A stretch of DNA of 64,000 nucleotides, from contig NZ_CP007128.1 in assembly GCF_000522985.1 (NCBI RefSeq), positions 2,464,220 through 2,528,219 of the forward strand, written 5' to 3'. Source of the DNA: Gemmatirosa kalamazoonensis (lineage in GTDB: Bacteria > Gemmatimonadota > Gemmatimonadetes > Gemmatimonadales > Gemmatimonadaceae). A program made the position numbers and the translations under genes. The notes beneath the pieces were generated by a model. That model was not told where the DNA came from. It searched no databases and saw only the letters and a list, made by a program, of their open reading frames with translations. This document shows positions 15,387-25,931 of this stretch, piece after piece; within the stretch, counting starts at the first letter, position 1; the number at the start of each line of letters is the position of its first letter.

Positions 15387-15950
15387 ATGGCACAGGTCAG
15401 CATCACGGTGAACGGAACGACCCGCACGCACGACGTGGAGCCGCGCCTCCTCCTCGTGCACTACCTGCGCGAGGTGCTCGGCCTGACCGGCACCCACGTG
15501 GGGTGCGACACCAGCCAGTGCGGCGCCTGCACGGTGCACGTCAACGGCGACGCCGTGAAGGCCTGCACCGTGCTCGCGGTCCAGGCCGACGGCGCGGAGG
15601 TCACGACGATCGAGGGGCTGGGGACCGACGGGCACCTCCATCCGCTGCAGGAGGCGTTCTGGCAGGAGCACGGGCTGCAGTGCGGCTTCTGCACGCCGGG
15701 GATGATCATGGCGGCGGCCGACCTGCTCCGGCACAACCCCGACCCCTCGGAGGCGGAGATCCGCGTTGGGCTCGAGGGCAACCTGTGCCGCTGCACCGGC
15801 TACCACAACATCGTGCGCGCCGTGCGCGCGGCCGCCGACCGCGCGTTCGCCGCGCAGTCGGCGACGCTGCCCGCCGCCGTCAGGCTGCCGCCCGACGCGG
15901 TGCCCGCCGGCGCGCTCGCGACGCAGGCCGGCACCTCCATCTCCGCCTAG
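15387..15950 (+). CDS. coxS: Molybdenum hydroxylase small subunit, [2Fe-2S] protein (CoxS/XdhC-type)
   Basis: The protein has 187 aa. A plant-type ferredoxin cluster is formed by Cys40, Cys45, Cys48 and Cys60. The second [2Fe-2S] domain uses Cys99, Cys102, Cys134 and Cys136 in QCGFCTPG and CRCTGYHN. This is the standard electron-transfer subunit of CO dehydrogenase and xanthine-oxidase-type enzymes. It starts at ATG 15387 behind GGAAAGGGGG. The large subunit follows after 12 nt and the FAD subunit after that, giving gene order S-L-M. The 30-residue C-terminal extension rich in Ala and Pro is probably flexible. Confidence 0.93.
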   Translation: MAQVSITVNGTTRTHDVEPRLLLVHYLREVLGLTGTHVGCDTSQCGACTVHVNGDAVKACTVLAVQADGAEVTTIEGLGTDGHLHPLQEAFWQEHGLQCGFCTPGMIMAAADLLRHNPDPSEAEIRVGLEGNLCRCTGYHNIVRAVRAAADRAFAAQSATLPAAVRLPPDAVPAGALATQAGTSISA

Positions 15951-15962
15951 GAGGACCACCCC

Positions 15963-18347
15963 ATGGCCACCATGCAGCCGCCCACCGAGCGGCTCGTCGG
16001 CGCGTCCGTCCGCCGCAAGGAGGACCCGCGGTTCCTCACCGGCCGCGGCGTGTACACCGACGACGTGAAGATCCCCGGTACGCTGCACGCCGCGTTCGTC
16101 CGCAGCCCGCACGCGCATGCGCGGATCGTCCGCATCGACGCCGCGCGCGCGCGGGAGACGAAGGGCGTCGTCGGCGTGTTCACCGGACAGCACCTCGCCG
16201 ACGCCGGCGTGAACGGCATCCCCACCGCGTGGCTGCTGCCCGACCTCAAGCTGAGCAACCAGCGCGCGATCGCCGTGGACGTTGCGCGGTACGTCGGCGA
16301 GCCGGTCGCCGTCGTGGTCGCCGAATCGGCGTTCACGGCGCGCGACGCGGCGGAGCTCGTGGAGGTGGAGTTCGAGCCGCTCCCCGCGGTGGCCGACGCC
16401 GAGCAGGCGCTCGCCGACGGCGCGCCGCTCGTGCGCGACGACGCGCCCGGCAACGTCGCGTTCCGCTGGGCGTTGGGCGACGCGGCGGCCACCGACGCGG
16501 CGTTCGCGGGCGCGGCGACGGTCGTGAAGCAGCGGCTCGTGAATCAGCGGCTGATCGCGAACGCCATCGAGCCGCGTGCGTCGCTCGCGACCTACAACCG
16601 CGCCACGGACGAGCTCACGCTCTACGTCACCTCACAGGCGCCGCACGTGCACCGGCTGATGATGGGCGCGTTCGTCCTCGGCGTCCCGGAGCACAAGTTC
16701 CGCGTCATCTCGCCGGACGTCGGCGGGGCCTTCGGCTCGAAGATGTTCGTCTACTCGGAGGAAGTCGCCGTCGCCTGGCTCGCGCGCACGCTCGGCCAGC
16801 CGGTGAAGTGGACCGCGGAGCGGCGGGAGAGCTTCCTCACCGACGCCCAGGGTCGCGATCACGTGTCCGACGCGGAGATCGCGCTCGACGCCGACGGCAA
16901 GGTGATCGGGCTGCGCGTGCACACGGTGGCGAACCTCGGCGCGCACCTGCTGCTGCTCGCCGCGGCGGTGCCGACGTACCTGTACGGGACGCTGCTCTCC
17001 GGGCAGTACCCGATCCCCGCGATCCACGTCGACGTCGTGGGCGTGTACACCCACACCACGCCGGTGGACGCGTACCGCGGCGCGGGACGTCCGGAGGCGT
17101 GCTACGTCATCGAGCGGATGATGGACCTCGCGGCGCGCGCCGTGAACCAGGACCCGGCCGAGTTCCGGCGCCGCAACTTCGTGCCCGCGGACGCGTTCCC
17201 GTTCCAGACGGCCGTCGCGCTGGTGTACGACAGCGGCAACTACGAGCCGACGTTGGACCGCGCCCTCGAGATGGTGGGCTACGCCGCGTTCCGCGAGGAG
17301 CAGGCGCGGGCCCGCGAGCGCGGGCGCTACCTCGGTCTCGGCCTCTCGTGCTACATCGAGGCGTGCGGCGCCGCACCGTCGAAGATCGCCGGCGCGTTGG
17401 GCGCGCAGGCGGGGCTCTACGAGAGCGGCGTGGTGCGCGTGCACCCGACGGGCAAGGTGAGCGTGTACACCGGGTCGCACCAGCACGGGCAGGGGCACGA
17501 GACGACGTTCGCGCAGATCGTGGCCGACCGGCTGGGCATCGGCGTCGACGACGTGGAGGTCGTGCACGGCGATACGGGGCGCGTGCAGTTCGGCATGGGC
17601 TCGTACGGCAGCCGCAGCGGCCCGGTGGGCGGCACCGCGGTCGCGCTGAGCGTCGACAAGATCATCGACAAGGGCCGGAAGCTCGCCGCGCACCTGCTGG
17701 AGGCGGCGCCCGAGGACGTGGAGTTCACCGACGGCAAGTTCGGCGTGCGCGGCGCGCCGGGACGCGCGAAGAGCCTGGCCGAGATCAGCCTCGCCGCGCA
17801 CCTCGCGCACTCCATGCCCGACGGCATGGAGCCCGGGCTCGAGGCCACCACGTACTGGGATCCGTCCAACTTCACGTTCCCGTTCGGCACGCACGTCGCC
17901 GTCGTCGAGGTGGAGGCCGAGACGGGGCAGACGACACTCCTGCGCTACGTCGCGGTGGACGACGTCGGCAACGTGATCAACCCGATGATCGTCGACGGAC
18001 AGCTCCACGGCGGCATCGCGCAGGGCGTCGCCCAGGCGCTGTGGGAGCACGCGCCGTACGACGACGGCGGGCAGCCGCTCGCCGCGTCGCTCATGGAGTA
18101 CAACGTGCCGAAGGCCGATCAGCTCCCGTCGTTCGAGCTCGATCGCACGGTGACGCCGAGCCCCGTCAATCCGTTAGGCATCAAGGGCGTCGGCGAGGCG
18201 GGCGCGATCGCCGCGACGGTGGCGGTGGCGAACGCGGTGCACGACGCGCTCGCGCCGTTCGGTGTGACGCACGTCGACATGCCGCTCACGCCGCCGCGCG
18301 TGTGGCGGGCGATCCAGTCCGCGCAGGGCGTCCAGGGGAGGGCCTGA
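15963..18347 (+). CDS. coxL: Molybdenum hydroxylase large subunit, form II CoxL type
   Basis: The protein has 794 aa. It opens with [23 protein letters not shown], a typical CoxL N-terminus. The active-site loop is AYRGAGR at 370-376. That is the form II signature, not the AYxCSFR loop of genuine CO dehydrogenase. The Mo-site motifs [16 protein letters not shown] and [10 protein letters not shown], with the catalytic Glu at about 745, are intact. It should bind MCD-Mo and hydroxylate a carbon next to a heteroatom or an aldehyde. CO is unlikely to be the real substrate. A purine is possible given puuD some 13 kb away, but that is inference. Confidence 0.92.
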   Translation: MATMQPPTERLVGASVRRKEDPRFLTGRGVYTDDVKIPGTLHAAFVRSPHAHARIVRIDAARARETKGVVGVFTGQHLADAGVNGIPTAWLLPDLKLSNQRAIAVDVARYVGEPVAVVVAESAFTARDAAELVEVEFEPLPAVADAEQALADGAPLVRDDAPGNVAFRWALGDAAATDAAFAGAATVVKQRLVNQRLIANAIEPRASLATYNRATDELTLYVTSQAPHVHRLMMGAFVLGVPEHKFRVISPDVGGAFGSKMFVYSEEVAVAWLARTLGQPVKWTAERRESFLTDAQGRDHVSDAEIALDADGKVIGLRVHTVANLGAHLLLLAAAVPTYLYGTLLSGQYPIPAIHVDVVGVYTHTTPVDAYRGAGRPEACYVIERMMDLAARAVNQDPAEFRRRNFVPADAFPFQTAVALVYDSGNYEPTLDRALEMVGYAAFREEQARARERGRYLGLGLSCYIEACGAAPSKIAGALGAQAGLYESGVVRVHPTGKVSVYTGSHQHGQGHETTFAQIVADRLGIGVDDVEVVHGDTGRVQFGMGSYGSRSGPVGGTAVALSVDKIIDKGRKLAAHLLEAAPEDVEFTDGKFGVRGAPGRAKSLAEISLAAHLAHSMPDGMEPGLEATTYWDPSNFTFPFGTHVAVVEVEAETGQTTLLRYVAVDDVGNVINPMIVDGQLHGGIAQGVAQALWEHAPYDDGGQPLAASLMEYNVPKADQLPSFELDRTVTPSPVNPLGIKGVGEAGAIAATVAVANAVHDALAPFGVTHVDMPLTPPRVWRAIQSAQGVQGRA

Positions 18348-18348
18348 C

Positions 18349-19218
18349 ATGTACCCGGCATCCTTCGACTACCACGCGCCCACGTCGGTCGACGACGCGC
18401 TCCGGCTGCTCGGCACCCTGGGCGACGACGCGAAGCTGCTCGCCGGCGGGCACAGTCTGATCCCGCTGCTCAAGCTGCGCTTCGCCAGGCCTGCGCACCT
18501 GATCGACCTCCGCCGGATCCCGGGGCTCGCCGGGATCCGCGCGGACGATGACCAGATCGTGATCGGCGCGCTCACGACGCACCGCACGCTGGAGCGCTCG
18601 ACGCTGCTGCGGGGCGTGCTCCCGATCCTCCCCGAGGCGGCGGAGCGCATCGGCGACCCGCTCGTGCGCAACGCCGGCACCATCGGCGGGAGTCTGGCGC
18701 ACGCCGACCCCGGGGCGGACCTCCCGGCGGTGATGCTCGCGTTAGGCGCCGAGCTCCGCACCGCCAGCCCGCGCGGCGGCCGCACGATCGCGGCGGACGA
18801 CTTCTTCATCGGGCTGCTCACCTCCGCGCTCGAGCCGGACGAGCTGCTCACCGAGATTCGCGTGCGGCGCCCCGGTCCGGCCACCGGCGGCGCGTACGCG
18901 AAGCGGCCCCACCCGGCGTCGCGCTTCGCGCTCGTCGGCGCGGCGGTCGTGGTCACGTTGGGCGCCGGCGAGACGGTGTCGTCGGCGCGCGTCGCGCTCA
19001 CCGGCGTCGGCGAGCGGGCGATCCGCGTGCCGGCGGCGGAGGGGGCCCTGGTCGGACGCGCGCCGGACGCGGCGACGATCGAGCGCGCCGCGACCGAGGC
19101 GGCGGCCGGGGTCGAGCCGCGCGCGGACCTGCAGGGGGACGCCGAGTACAAGCGCCACCTCACGCGGGTGATCACGCAGCGGGCGATCGCGCGCGCGGTC
19201 GAGCGGGCGCGCGGCTAG
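18349..19218 (+). CDS. coxM: Molybdenum hydroxylase medium subunit, FAD-binding (CoxM type)
   Basis: The protein has 289 aa, the usual length. The PCMH-type FAD-binding motif [15 protein letters not shown] lies at about residues 29-43. The second FAD contact, [20 protein letters not shown], is also complete. The CO-dehydrogenase flavoprotein C-terminal domain follows ([20 protein letters not shown]). The start ATG lies one base after the coxL stop, so the three subunits form one transcription unit. The stop overlaps by 4 bp the stop of the convergent coxG. Confidence 0.93.
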   Translation: MYPASFDYHAPTSVDDALRLLGTLGDDAKLLAGGHSLIPLLKLRFARPAHLIDLRRIPGLAGIRADDDQIVIGALTTHRTLERSTLLRGVLPILPEAAERIGDPLVRNAGTIGGSLAHADPGADLPAVMLALGAELRTASPRGGRTIAADDFFIGLLTSALEPDELLTEIRVRRPGPATGGAYAKRPHPASRFALVGAAVVVTLGAGETVSSARVALTGVGERAIRVPAAEGALVGRAPDAATIERAATEAAAGVEPRADLQGDAEYKRHLTRVITQRAIARAVERARG

Positions 19219-19862
19219 GGTCGTCCGCGCCGCCCCTCGAACGTGATGACGCGCCACACGCGTCGGAGCACTCCGGCGAGTGTGGCGCGTACCGCGCGCG
19301 CCAGCATCGGTAGGATGCGCGCCGGCGGAGCCGGGGCCATCGCTTCCATGACGGCGGTCGGCACGCGCAGCTCCGCCGTGCCGGGACCGAGCGCGGGGAT
19401 CGCCTCCGGCGCCTCGCTCTCCAGACGCGCGCGCACGCACTCGGCGAACTGGCGGAAGAGCTGCCGGCCGACGCTGTCGATCATGCCGCGGCCGAACTGC
19501 GCGAGCTTGCCGACGACGTCGACGTCCGCCTCCACGCGCACCTCGGTGCCGCCGTCGTCGAGCGCGACGACGCGGCTCGCCATCGTCATGCGCGCCGAGC
19601 CCGCGCCCGCCGTCTCCCGTCCCTCAGCGACGAGGCGCAGCAGCCGCGCGGCGTCGTCCTGCTCGACGATCGTCGCCTTGCCGGTGTACGCCGCCGTCAC
19701 CGGGCCGACGCGCACCTTCACGCGACCGCCGTACGACCGCTCGCCCAGCTCGTCGGTGAGCTCCGCGCCGGGGAGGCACAGCGCCACCTGCCGCGGGTCG
19801 ATCAGATGGCCCCACACTCGCGCCGCCGGCGCGCCGACGCGGAACGTCTCCTCGAACTTCAT
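19215..19862 (-). CDS. coxG: CoxG-like SRPBCC carbon monoxide dehydrogenase subunit G family protein
   Basis: The protein has 215 aa. It begins MKFEETFRVGAPAARVWGHL and continues DPRQVALCLPGAELTD, the standard CoxG opening. The SRPBCC (START-like) domain spans about 1-150. The hydrophobic C-terminal helix ARAVRATLAGVLRRVWRVITF resembles the CoxG membrane-anchoring tail that tethers or recruits the enzyme to the respiratory chain. It is on the reverse strand, convergent with coxM and divergent from coxD, an unusual orientation for this cluster. Confidence 0.87.
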   Translation of the reverse strand: MKFEETFRVGAPAARVWGHLIDPRQVALCLPGAELTDELGERSYGGRVKVRVGPVTAAYTGKATIVEQDDAARLLRLVAEGRETAGAGSARMTMASRVVALDDGGTEVRVEADVDVVGKLAQFGRGMIDSVGRQLFRQFAECVRARLESEAPEAIPALGPGTAELRVPTAVMEAMAPAPPARILPMLARAVRATLAGVLRRVWRVITFEGRRGRP

Positions 19863-19943
19863 GCGCTGGTTCGTTCGGTGGGGGACACGTTGACAGCCGC
19901 GCGCCCCACTCTAGCCTGACACGCGACCGCGTCAAGGAGAGCC

Positions 19944-20834
19944 GTGCGAGACGAGATCCGCGAAGTGCGGGCGCTCATGGAGCGCGAGGGGTACGTCACC
20001 GACCGCGCGGCGGCGACCGCGGTGTACCTCGCGACGACGCTGCGCAAGCCGCTGCTCGTCGAGGGGCGGCCCGGCGTCGGCAAGACGGAGATCGCGAAGG
20101 TGCTCGCGAGCGCCCTCGGCGCGCCGCTCATCCGGCTGCAGTGCTACGAGGGGCTCGACGCGTCGACCGCGCTGTACGAGTGGAACTACCCGAAGCAGCT
20201 CCTGCACGTCCGGCTCGACGAGGGGTCGACGCGGTCGCTGGCCGAGCGCGAGGCGTCGATCTTCGGCCGCGAGTTCCTGCTCGAGCGCCCGCTGCTGCGG
20301 GCGATCACGCAACCCGACCGGGCGCCCGTGCTGCTCGTCGACGAGATCGACCGGAGCGACGAGGAGTTCGAGGCGTTCCTGCTCGAGATACTCTCGGAGT
20401 ACCAGGTGACGATCCCCGAGATCGGCACCGTGCGCGCGACGCACGAGCCCTACGTCGTGCTGACGTCGAACCGCGCGCGCGAGCTGAGCGAGGCGCTGCG
20501 CCGGCGGTGCCTGTACCTGTGGGTCGATTACCCGACGCTGGAGAAGGAGCTGCGCGTCGTGCGGTCGAAGGTGCCGGCGATCGGTGACGCCCTCGCGCTC
20601 GAGGTCACGCGCTTCGTGCAGGCGCTGCGCGGGCGCGCGTTGCTGAAGACGCCCGGTGTGGCCGAGTCGCTCGACTGGGCGCGGGCGCTCGTCGCGTTAG
20701 GCGCCGCGCGGCTCGACGCCGAGCTGGTGGACGAGACGATGGGCTGCTTCCTGAAGGACGAGGCGGACCTGCGCGCGGTGCGCCCCGAGCTGGAGACGCG
20801 CGTCGCCGCGGCGCGGGGCGGGGCGGATGAATGA
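19944..20834 (+). CDS. coxD: MoxR-type AAA+ ATPase (CoxD-like maturation factor)
   Basis: The protein has 296 aa. Walker A is EGRPGVGKTEIAKVLA at about 38-53. Walker B is VLLVDEIDRSDEEFEAFLLE near 129-148, with sensor 1 in VVLTSNRAREL. This is the CoxD branch of the MoxR family, which works with a VWA protein to insert sulfur and copper or otherwise mature CoxL-type active sites. The start is GTG at 19944 with AAGGAGA upstream. Its stop overlaps the next start by 8 bp, so CoxD and CoxE are coupled. Confidence 0.9.
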   Translation: MRDEIREVRALMEREGYVTDRAAATAVYLATTLRKPLLVEGRPGVGKTEIAKVLASALGAPLIRLQCYEGLDASTALYEWNYPKQLLHVRLDEGSTRSLAEREASIFGREFLLERPLLRAITQPDRAPVLLVDEIDRSDEEFEAFLLEILSEYQVTIPEIGTVRATHEPYVVLTSNRARELSEALRRRCLYLWVDYPTLEKELRVVRSKVPAIGDALALEVTRFVQALRGRALLKTPGVAESLDWARALVALGAARLDAELVDETMGCFLKDEADLRAVRPELETRVAAARGGADE

Positions 20835-21915
20835 CGAGGCGGTGACGACGTTCTGTCGGTCGCTGCGCGCGCGGGGGCTGCTCGTGACGCCGGGCGAGTC
20901 GATCGACGCGGTGCGCGCGCTGCGACTCGTCGACGCGGCCGACCGCGACGAGGTGTACTTCGCGCTGCGCGCGCTGCTCACGTCGCGCGCCGGCGACGGT
21001 GTCGTGTTCGACGAGCTGTTCGCGGCGTGGTGGGACGCGCCGCCGGCGGCGCCGTCCGGCGCCAAGCTACGCGGCGGCGCGCCGCGTGCCGTGTCGCTGG
21101 AGCGGTGGGCCACCGGGGCGGGGGAGCGCACCGACGACGCCCCGTCGCCCGCCGGGATCGCGGCGGCGAGCGCGGGCGAGTCGCAGCGGGCGAAGGACTT
21201 CGGCACGTATCGCGACGACGAGCTGGACGCGATCGTGCACCTCGCGACGCGGATCGCGCGGCGGCTCACGTCGCGCCCGAGCCGGCGGTGGATGCCGGCG
21301 CGGCGCGGCGAGCGACTGCACCTCGCGCGGACGATGCGCCGTGCGCTCGCCGGCGACGTCGTGGAGCTCGCGCGCCGCACGCGCAAGCGACGGCGCACGA
21401 AGCTGATCGCGCTGTGCGACGTGTCGGGATCGATGGACCTGTACAGCCGCTTCCTGCTGCAGCTCCTGTACGCGTTGCAGCACGCGTTCGCGCGCGTCGA
21501 GAGCTTCGTCTTCAGCACGTCGCTGCGCCACGTCAGCGCGCAGCTCGCGCTCGGCACGTATCGCGAGGCGCTCGACCGGCTGGCGCACGACGTGTCCGGG
21601 TGGTCCGGCGGCACGCGCATCGGCGAGAGTCTCGCCGCGTTCGTCGACGGCTGGCCGCGGCTCGTCGACCGGCGCACGGTGGTCGTCGTGCTGAGCGACG
21701 GCTGGGACACCGGGGAGCCGGCGGTGCTGGCCGGCGCGCTGGCCGCGATCCGCCGCCGCGCGGGGCGCGTGGTGTGGCTCAACCCGCTGTTAGGCAGTCC
21801 GGGCTACGAGCCGCTCACCCGCGGCATGCAGGCCGCGCTCCCGCACGTGGACGTGTTCGCGCCGGTGCACAACCTGGAGAGCCTGGAACGGCTCGTCGCG
21901 CACCTGAGCCTCTGA
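20827..21915 (+). CDS. coxE: VWA-domain protein CoxE, partner of the MoxR ATPase
   Basis: The protein has 362 aa. The C-terminal half is a von Willebrand A domain with an intact MIDAS: CDVSGSMDLYSRF (DxSxS), SGGTRIGESL and LSDGWDTGE. The N-terminal half is a helical CoxE-specific region. MoxR/VWA pairs act as chaperones for metalloenzymes, here presumably the form II Mo hydroxylase. The last strand NPLLGSPGYEPLTRGMQAALP is typical of the family. The stop lies one base from the stop of the convergent xdhC. Confidence 0.9.
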   Translation: MNDEAVTTFCRSLRARGLLVTPGESIDAVRALRLVDAADRDEVYFALRALLTSRAGDGVVFDELFAAWWDAPPAAPSGAKLRGGAPRAVSLERWATGAGERTDDAPSPAGIAAASAGESQRAKDFGTYRDDELDAIVHLATRIARRLTSRPSRRWMPARRGERLHLARTMRRALAGDVVELARRTRKRRRTKLIALCDVSGSMDLYSRFLLQLLYALQHAFARVESFVFSTSLRHVSAQLALGTYREALDRLAHDVSGWSGGTRIGESLAAFVDGWPRLVDRRTVVVVLSDGWDTGEPAVLAGALAAIRRRAGRVVWLNPLLGSPGYEPLTRGMQAALPHVDVFAPVHNLESLERLVAHLSL

Positions 21916-21916
21916 T

Positions 21917-23044
21917 TCACGCCCGCGTCGGCACCCCGCCGTGCAGCGTCGCGACGCGGTCGCGCAGGTGGCCGCCGGCGCGGCCGTGCATCGAGGCGGC
22001 GGCTTCGGCGACGATGGCGAGCGCGATCGCCTCGGGGCCGTCGCCGCCGAGGTCGAGCCCCACGGGGCCGAACAGGCGGTCGCCGGCGACCGTCGCGCCG
22101 CGCGCCGCCAGCTCGGCGAGCATGCGCTCGGTCCGCGCGCTCGGCCCGAGCACGCCGACGTAGCCCGCGGCGGTGACCGACAGCGCGCGCACGTACTCGG
22201 TGTCGCGCGCGAAGTGGTGCGACATGACCACCGCCGCCGTGCGCGCGCCGAGCGGCACGACGTCGGCCAGCAGCGCCGGATCGGCGCACTGGACGACGCG
22301 CGCGCCGGGGAAGCGCTCCGACCGCGCGTGCTCCACCGGCCGGTGGTCGACGACCGTCACGTCCCAGCCGAGCTCCGTGGCGAGGCGGACGACGGGCACG
22401 ACGTCCGGCCCGCTGCCGCAGACGACGAGCTTCACCGTCGGCTGCACGATCTCGAACGCGACCTCCACGCCGCCCGACGTGACGACCATCCCGCGTCGGC
22501 CCGCAGCGAGCGCCGCGTCCTCGTGCGAGGGCAGCGCGGCGCGCACGGCGCCGTCGCCCCACTCGCCGGTCGAGTGCGTGACGCCGCCGGCGAGCAGCGC
22601 GTGCGCGCCGACCGCCGGGGCCCCAGCGCCCTCGCCCTTCACGACGGTGGCCAGCGCCGAGGGGCGCTCGGCGGCGAGCGCCAGCGCGAGCAGCGCCGAC
22701 ACCTCCGCCGCGCGGGCCGGCGCCAGCGGCTCGAGCAGCACGTCGATCAACCCGTTGCAGCCGAGCCCCAGCCCCCACACCGCGTCGTCGTCGGCGCGCG
22801 TGTCGTAGCTCACGACCTCCGCGCGGCCGCTCTCGTGCACGCGGCGCGCGTGAAGCGCGAGGTCCGACTCCAGGCACCCCCCGCTCACGAGCCCCACCGT
22901 CGACCCGTCGACGCGCGCGACCATGCGCGACCCGACGCCGCCGTAGCTCGACCCCACGACGCGCACGACCGTGGCCAGCACCACCGTCTCTCCGGCGGTG
23001 GCGGCGGTGCCTAACGTGTCGACGATGGTCCGAAAAGCAGTCAT
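21917..23044 (-). CDS. xdhC: XdhC/CoxF family Mo-cofactor sulfuration/insertion factor
   Basis: The protein has 375 aa. The N-terminal XdhC_CoxI domain has VVRVVGSSYGGVGSRM and LVSGGCLESD with the conserved GGCxE. The C-terminal Rossmann domain starts KLVVCGSGPDVVPVVRLA and has VMSHHFARDTEYVRAL. XdhC binds MCD and delivers the sulfurated cofactor to xanthine-dehydrogenase-type apoenzymes. It lies 40 nt after iorB on the reverse strand, so it is probably co-transcribed with iorAB while also being adjacent to coxE. Confidence 0.9.
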   Translation of the reverse strand: MTAFRTIVDTLGTAATAGETVVLATVVRVVGSSYGGVGSRMVARVDGSTVGLVSGGCLESDLALHARRVHESGRAEVVSYDTRADDDAVWGLGLGCNGLIDVLLEPLAPARAAEVSALLALALAAERPSALATVVKGEGAGAPAVGAHALLAGGVTHSTGEWGDGAVRAALPSHEDAALAAGRRGMVVTSGGVEVAFEIVQPTVKLVVCGSGPDVVPVVRLATELGWDVTVVDHRPVEHARSERFPGARVVQCADPALLADVVPLGARTAAVVMSHHFARDTEYVRALSVTAAGYVGVLGPSARTERMLAELAARGATVAGDRLFGPVGLDLGGDGPEAIALAIVAEAAASMHGRAGGHLRDRVATLHGGVPTRA

Positions 23045-23084
23045 TGGGCTCGTCGTGGTGGTCGTCCGCAGATGACGCGGATGA

Positions 23085-25304
23085 TCAGCTCCAGCGGAGA
23101 TCGTGCTTCGACAGCGGCAGCGAGCGCACGCGCTTGCCCGTCGCCGCGTAGATGGCGTTCGTCAGCGCCGGCACCACGGGCGGCAGCGCGGGCTCGCCGA
23201 GTCCGGTGACGGGGAAGTCCGTCTTCTTGAAGTGGACCTCGACCGGCACCGACTGCGCCATGCGGAGGAGCGGGAAGTCGTTGAAGTTCGACTGGACGAC
23301 GCGTCCCTTCTCGATCGTGATCTCCTGGCCTAACGCCTGCGCGATGCCGTCGAGCACCGAGCCCTGCGCCTGGTTCTCGGCCCCCGATGGGTTGATGATC
23401 TCGGCGCCGATGTCGCCGGCCACCCACACCTTGAGCGGCGTCACCTTCCCGGCCTTGGTCACGCGCACGTGCACCACCTCGGCGAAGTAGCCGCGGTGGC
23501 TGAAGTACGTGGCGACGCCCATCCCCTCGCCGCGCGGCAGCGTCGTCTTCCCCCAGCCCGACTTCTCGGCCACGAGCTCGAGCACGCCCTTCATGCGCTG
23601 GCCGTCGAAGCCGGCGGGGCGCGGACCGTTAGGCGGCGTCGTCGGCGCGGGCTCGGGGAGCGGGTGGTCGAACAGCTCGAGCCGCAGCGCCACCGGGTCG
23701 CGGCCGGCGGCGTGCGCCAGCTCGTCGAGGAACGACTCCATCGCGAACGCGAGCCCGTTGCTCCCCGGCGCGCGGAGGTATCCCGTCGGCACGCCGAGCG
23801 GCATGGTGGACATGCCGAGCTGGTAGTTCGGCACGAAGCGCCCGGGGAACTCGCCGCCCGACATCCCCGCGCCGGCGACGACGCGCTCGCCCTCGCCGAA
23901 CGTCACGAAGTGGTCGCGCCACGCGGTGAGCTTGCCCGCCGCGTCGACGCCGCCGGTGAAGAAGTGGAACCCGGCGACGCGGTAGAAGTCGTGCTTGATG
24001 TCGTCCTCGCGCGTCCACAGCAGCTTCACCGGCACGCCCGCCTGCTTCGCGATCGCCGCCGCCTCCACCATGTACTCCGTCATCAGCCGGCGCCCGAACC
24101 CGCCGCCCGAGCGGGTGATGTGCACGGTGACGTCGGTCTCCGGGATGCCTAACGTGCGCGCGACGAGCGCGCGTCCCGCGGCCGGCGACTGCGTCGGCGC
24201 CCAGATCTCGACCTTGCCGTCGACCCACTGCGCGGTGCAGTTCTGCGGCTCGAGCGAGGCGTGGGCGATGAACGGGTAGAAGTACGCCGCCTCCACCGTC
24301 TTCGCCGCGCCCGCGAGCGCCGCGTCGACGTCGCCGTCGCGGCGTACCACGCGCTGCGGCGCCGCCTTCGACAGCTCGACGGCGCGCGCCGCGTAGCCGG
24401 CGCTGCTCTGCTGGGCCGTGGGATGCTCCTCCCACTGCACGGCGAGCTTCGCGCGCGCGGTGCGCGCCTGCCACCACGAGTCGGCGACGATCGCCACGCC
24501 GGGCAGGAGGCCCGCGAGGTCGGTGCCACCGTCGACGACGAACGCGTGGCGCACGCCGGGCTGCGCTTTCACGACGTCGAGGTTCGCGCCGGCGACCTTC
24601 GCGCCGAACACGGGGCTCTTCTCGAACACCGCGTACTTCATCCCCGGCACCGTGACGTCGATGCCGTACATCGGCTTGCCCGTCACGATCGCCTTCGTGT
24701 CGACGCCGCGCGTGCGCGTGCCGATGATCTTGAAGTCCTTCGGGTCCTTCAGCGTCACCGTCGCGAGGTCGGGCGCCGCGACGGACGCGACGCGCTCGCC
24801 CAACGCCTGGTACGCGAGCGAGCGGCCGCTCGCGCGGTGGTGCACGACGCCGGACGCGGTGTCGCACTCGCTCTCCGGCACGCCCCACGTCTGCGCGGCC
24901 GCCGACACGAGCATCGCGCGCGCGGCGGCGCCGACGCGGCGCATCGGGATCCAGTTGCTCGGCGTCGCCGTGCTGCCGCCGGCGCTCTGTCCCTGGAACT
25001 TCGTCGTGTCGAGCGGGGCCTGCTCCACGCGCACGTTCTTCCAGTCGACGTCGAGCTCCTCGGCGATCAGCATCGGGAGCATCGTCTTCACGCCCTGACC
25101 GATCTCGGGGTTCTTCGCGACGATGGTGACGATGCCGTCGGGCGCGATGCGGATGAACGCGTTGGGCGCGAAGCCCTCCGGCGCCGCCGCGCCTAACGCC
25201 TCGGCCGGCGACAGCGCGTCGAGGTAGCCGGCGAGCACGAGGCCGCCGCCGGCGAGCGCGCTCGCCTTCAGGAAGTCGCGGCGCGAAAACGTGGTGTTGG
25301 GCAT
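23085..25304 (-). CDS. iorB: Tat-exported molybdenum hydroxylase large subunit (isoquinoline 1-oxidoreductase beta type)
   Basis: The protein has 739 aa. It begins [20 protein letters not shown], a canonical twin-arginine signal, so the enzyme should act in the periplasm. Family motifs are [37 protein letters not shown] and [20 protein letters not shown], with [18 protein letters not shown] holding the conserved Glu. IorB-type enzymes oxidise N-heterocycles or aldehydes and pass electrons to cytochromes. The small subunit gene lies 8 nt upstream. Unlike the CoxSLM set there is no FAD subunit, as expected for this family. Confidence 0.92.
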   Translation of the reverse strand: MPNTTFSRRDFLKASALAGGGLVLAGYLDALSPAEALGAAAPEGFAPNAFIRIAPDGIVTIVAKNPEIGQGVKTMLPMLIAEELDVDWKNVRVEQAPLDTTKFQGQSAGGSTATPSNWIPMRRVGAAARAMLVSAAAQTWGVPESECDTASGVVHHRASGRSLAYQALGERVASVAAPDLATVTLKDPKDFKIIGTRTRGVDTKAIVTGKPMYGIDVTVPGMKYAVFEKSPVFGAKVAGANLDVVKAQPGVRHAFVVDGGTDLAGLLPGVAIVADSWWQARTARAKLAVQWEEHPTAQQSSAGYAARAVELSKAAPQRVVRRDGDVDAALAGAAKTVEAAYFYPFIAHASLEPQNCTAQWVDGKVEIWAPTQSPAAGRALVARTLGIPETDVTVHITRSGGGFGRRLMTEYMVEAAAIAKQAGVPVKLLWTREDDIKHDFYRVAGFHFFTGGVDAAGKLTAWRDHFVTFGEGERVVAGAGMSGGEFPGRFVPNYQLGMSTMPLGVPTGYLRAPGSNGLAFAMESFLDELAHAAGRDPVALRLELFDHPLPEPAPTTPPNGPRPAGFDGQRMKGVLELVAEKSGWGKTTLPRGEGMGVATYFSHRGYFAEVVHVRVTKAGKVTPLKVWVAGDIGAEIINPSGAENQAQGSVLDGIAQALGQEITIEKGRVVQSNFNDFPLLRMAQSVPVEVHFKKTDFPVTGLGEPALPPVVPALTNAIYAATGKRVRSLPLSKHDLRWS

Positions 25305-25312
25305 CGGCGGCC

Positions 25313-25798
25313 TCACTTGCCGGCCTCGGTGACCCGCACCTGCGCCTTCAGCTCGGCGGCGCGGTGGATCGCCTGGCGGATGCGGAGGTAGGTGGCGCAG
25401 CGGCACACGTTCCCGTTCATCGCCGCGTCGATGTCGGCGTCGGTCGGCTTCGCGTTGCGCGCGAGCAGCCCGGCGGCGGCCATGATCTGGCCGGCCTGGC
25501 AGTAGCCGCACTGCGGCACGTCCAGCTCGTCCCACGCCCGCTGCAGCGCGTGCGTCCCGTCCGGCGAGAGCCCCTCGATCGTCGTGATCGACGCGCCCTG
25601 CACGGCGGAGACGGGGAGGCTGCACGAGCGCGTCGGCGCACCGTTGAAGTGCACGGTGCAGGCGCCGCACAGGCCGGCGCCGCAGCCGTACTTGGTCCCC
25701 TTCATGTCGAGCGCGTCGCGCAGCACCCAGAGCAGCGGGGTGTCGGCCGCGACGTCGACCGTGGTGGACCTGCCGTTGACCTTGAACGCGACCTTCAT
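25313..25798 (-). CDS. iorA: [2Fe-2S] small subunit of Tat-exported Mo hydroxylase (IorA type)
   Basis: The protein has 161 aa. The plant-type cluster uses Cys39, Cys44, Cys47 and Cys59. The second cluster uses Cys97, Cys100, Cys132 and Cys134 in QCGYCQAGQ and CRCATYLRI. The CRCATY form is the IorA subtype, distinct from CRCTGY in coxS. It has no signal of its own and would be exported folded with IorB. The gene is divergent from the GNAT gene across 133 nt. Confidence 0.93.
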   Translation of the reverse strand: MKVAFKVNGRSTTVDVAADTPLLWVLRDALDMKGTKYGCGAGLCGACTVHFNGAPTRSCSLPVSAVQGASITTIEGLSPDGTHALQRAWDELDVPQCGYCQAGQIMAAAGLLARNAKPTDADIDAAMNGNVCRCATYLRIRQAIHRAAELKAQVRVTEAGK

Positions 25799-25931
25799 GG
25801 GGGGCTTTCCTCGCGCGGCGACGCGGGTGGCGGGGGGACGGGCCGGGACTCTCTCGAATTACGCACGGCCGACCGAAAATGTGGGGCGCCGTGGACCCGG
25901 CCGCCACGGCCGTTCGCGTATCATTCCGCCT

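Noticed and set aside
15387-19218. True aerobic CO dehydrogenase (form I)
   Set aside because: The active-site loop reads AYRGAGR, the form II signature, not the AYxCSFR loop required for the Cu-Mo site.
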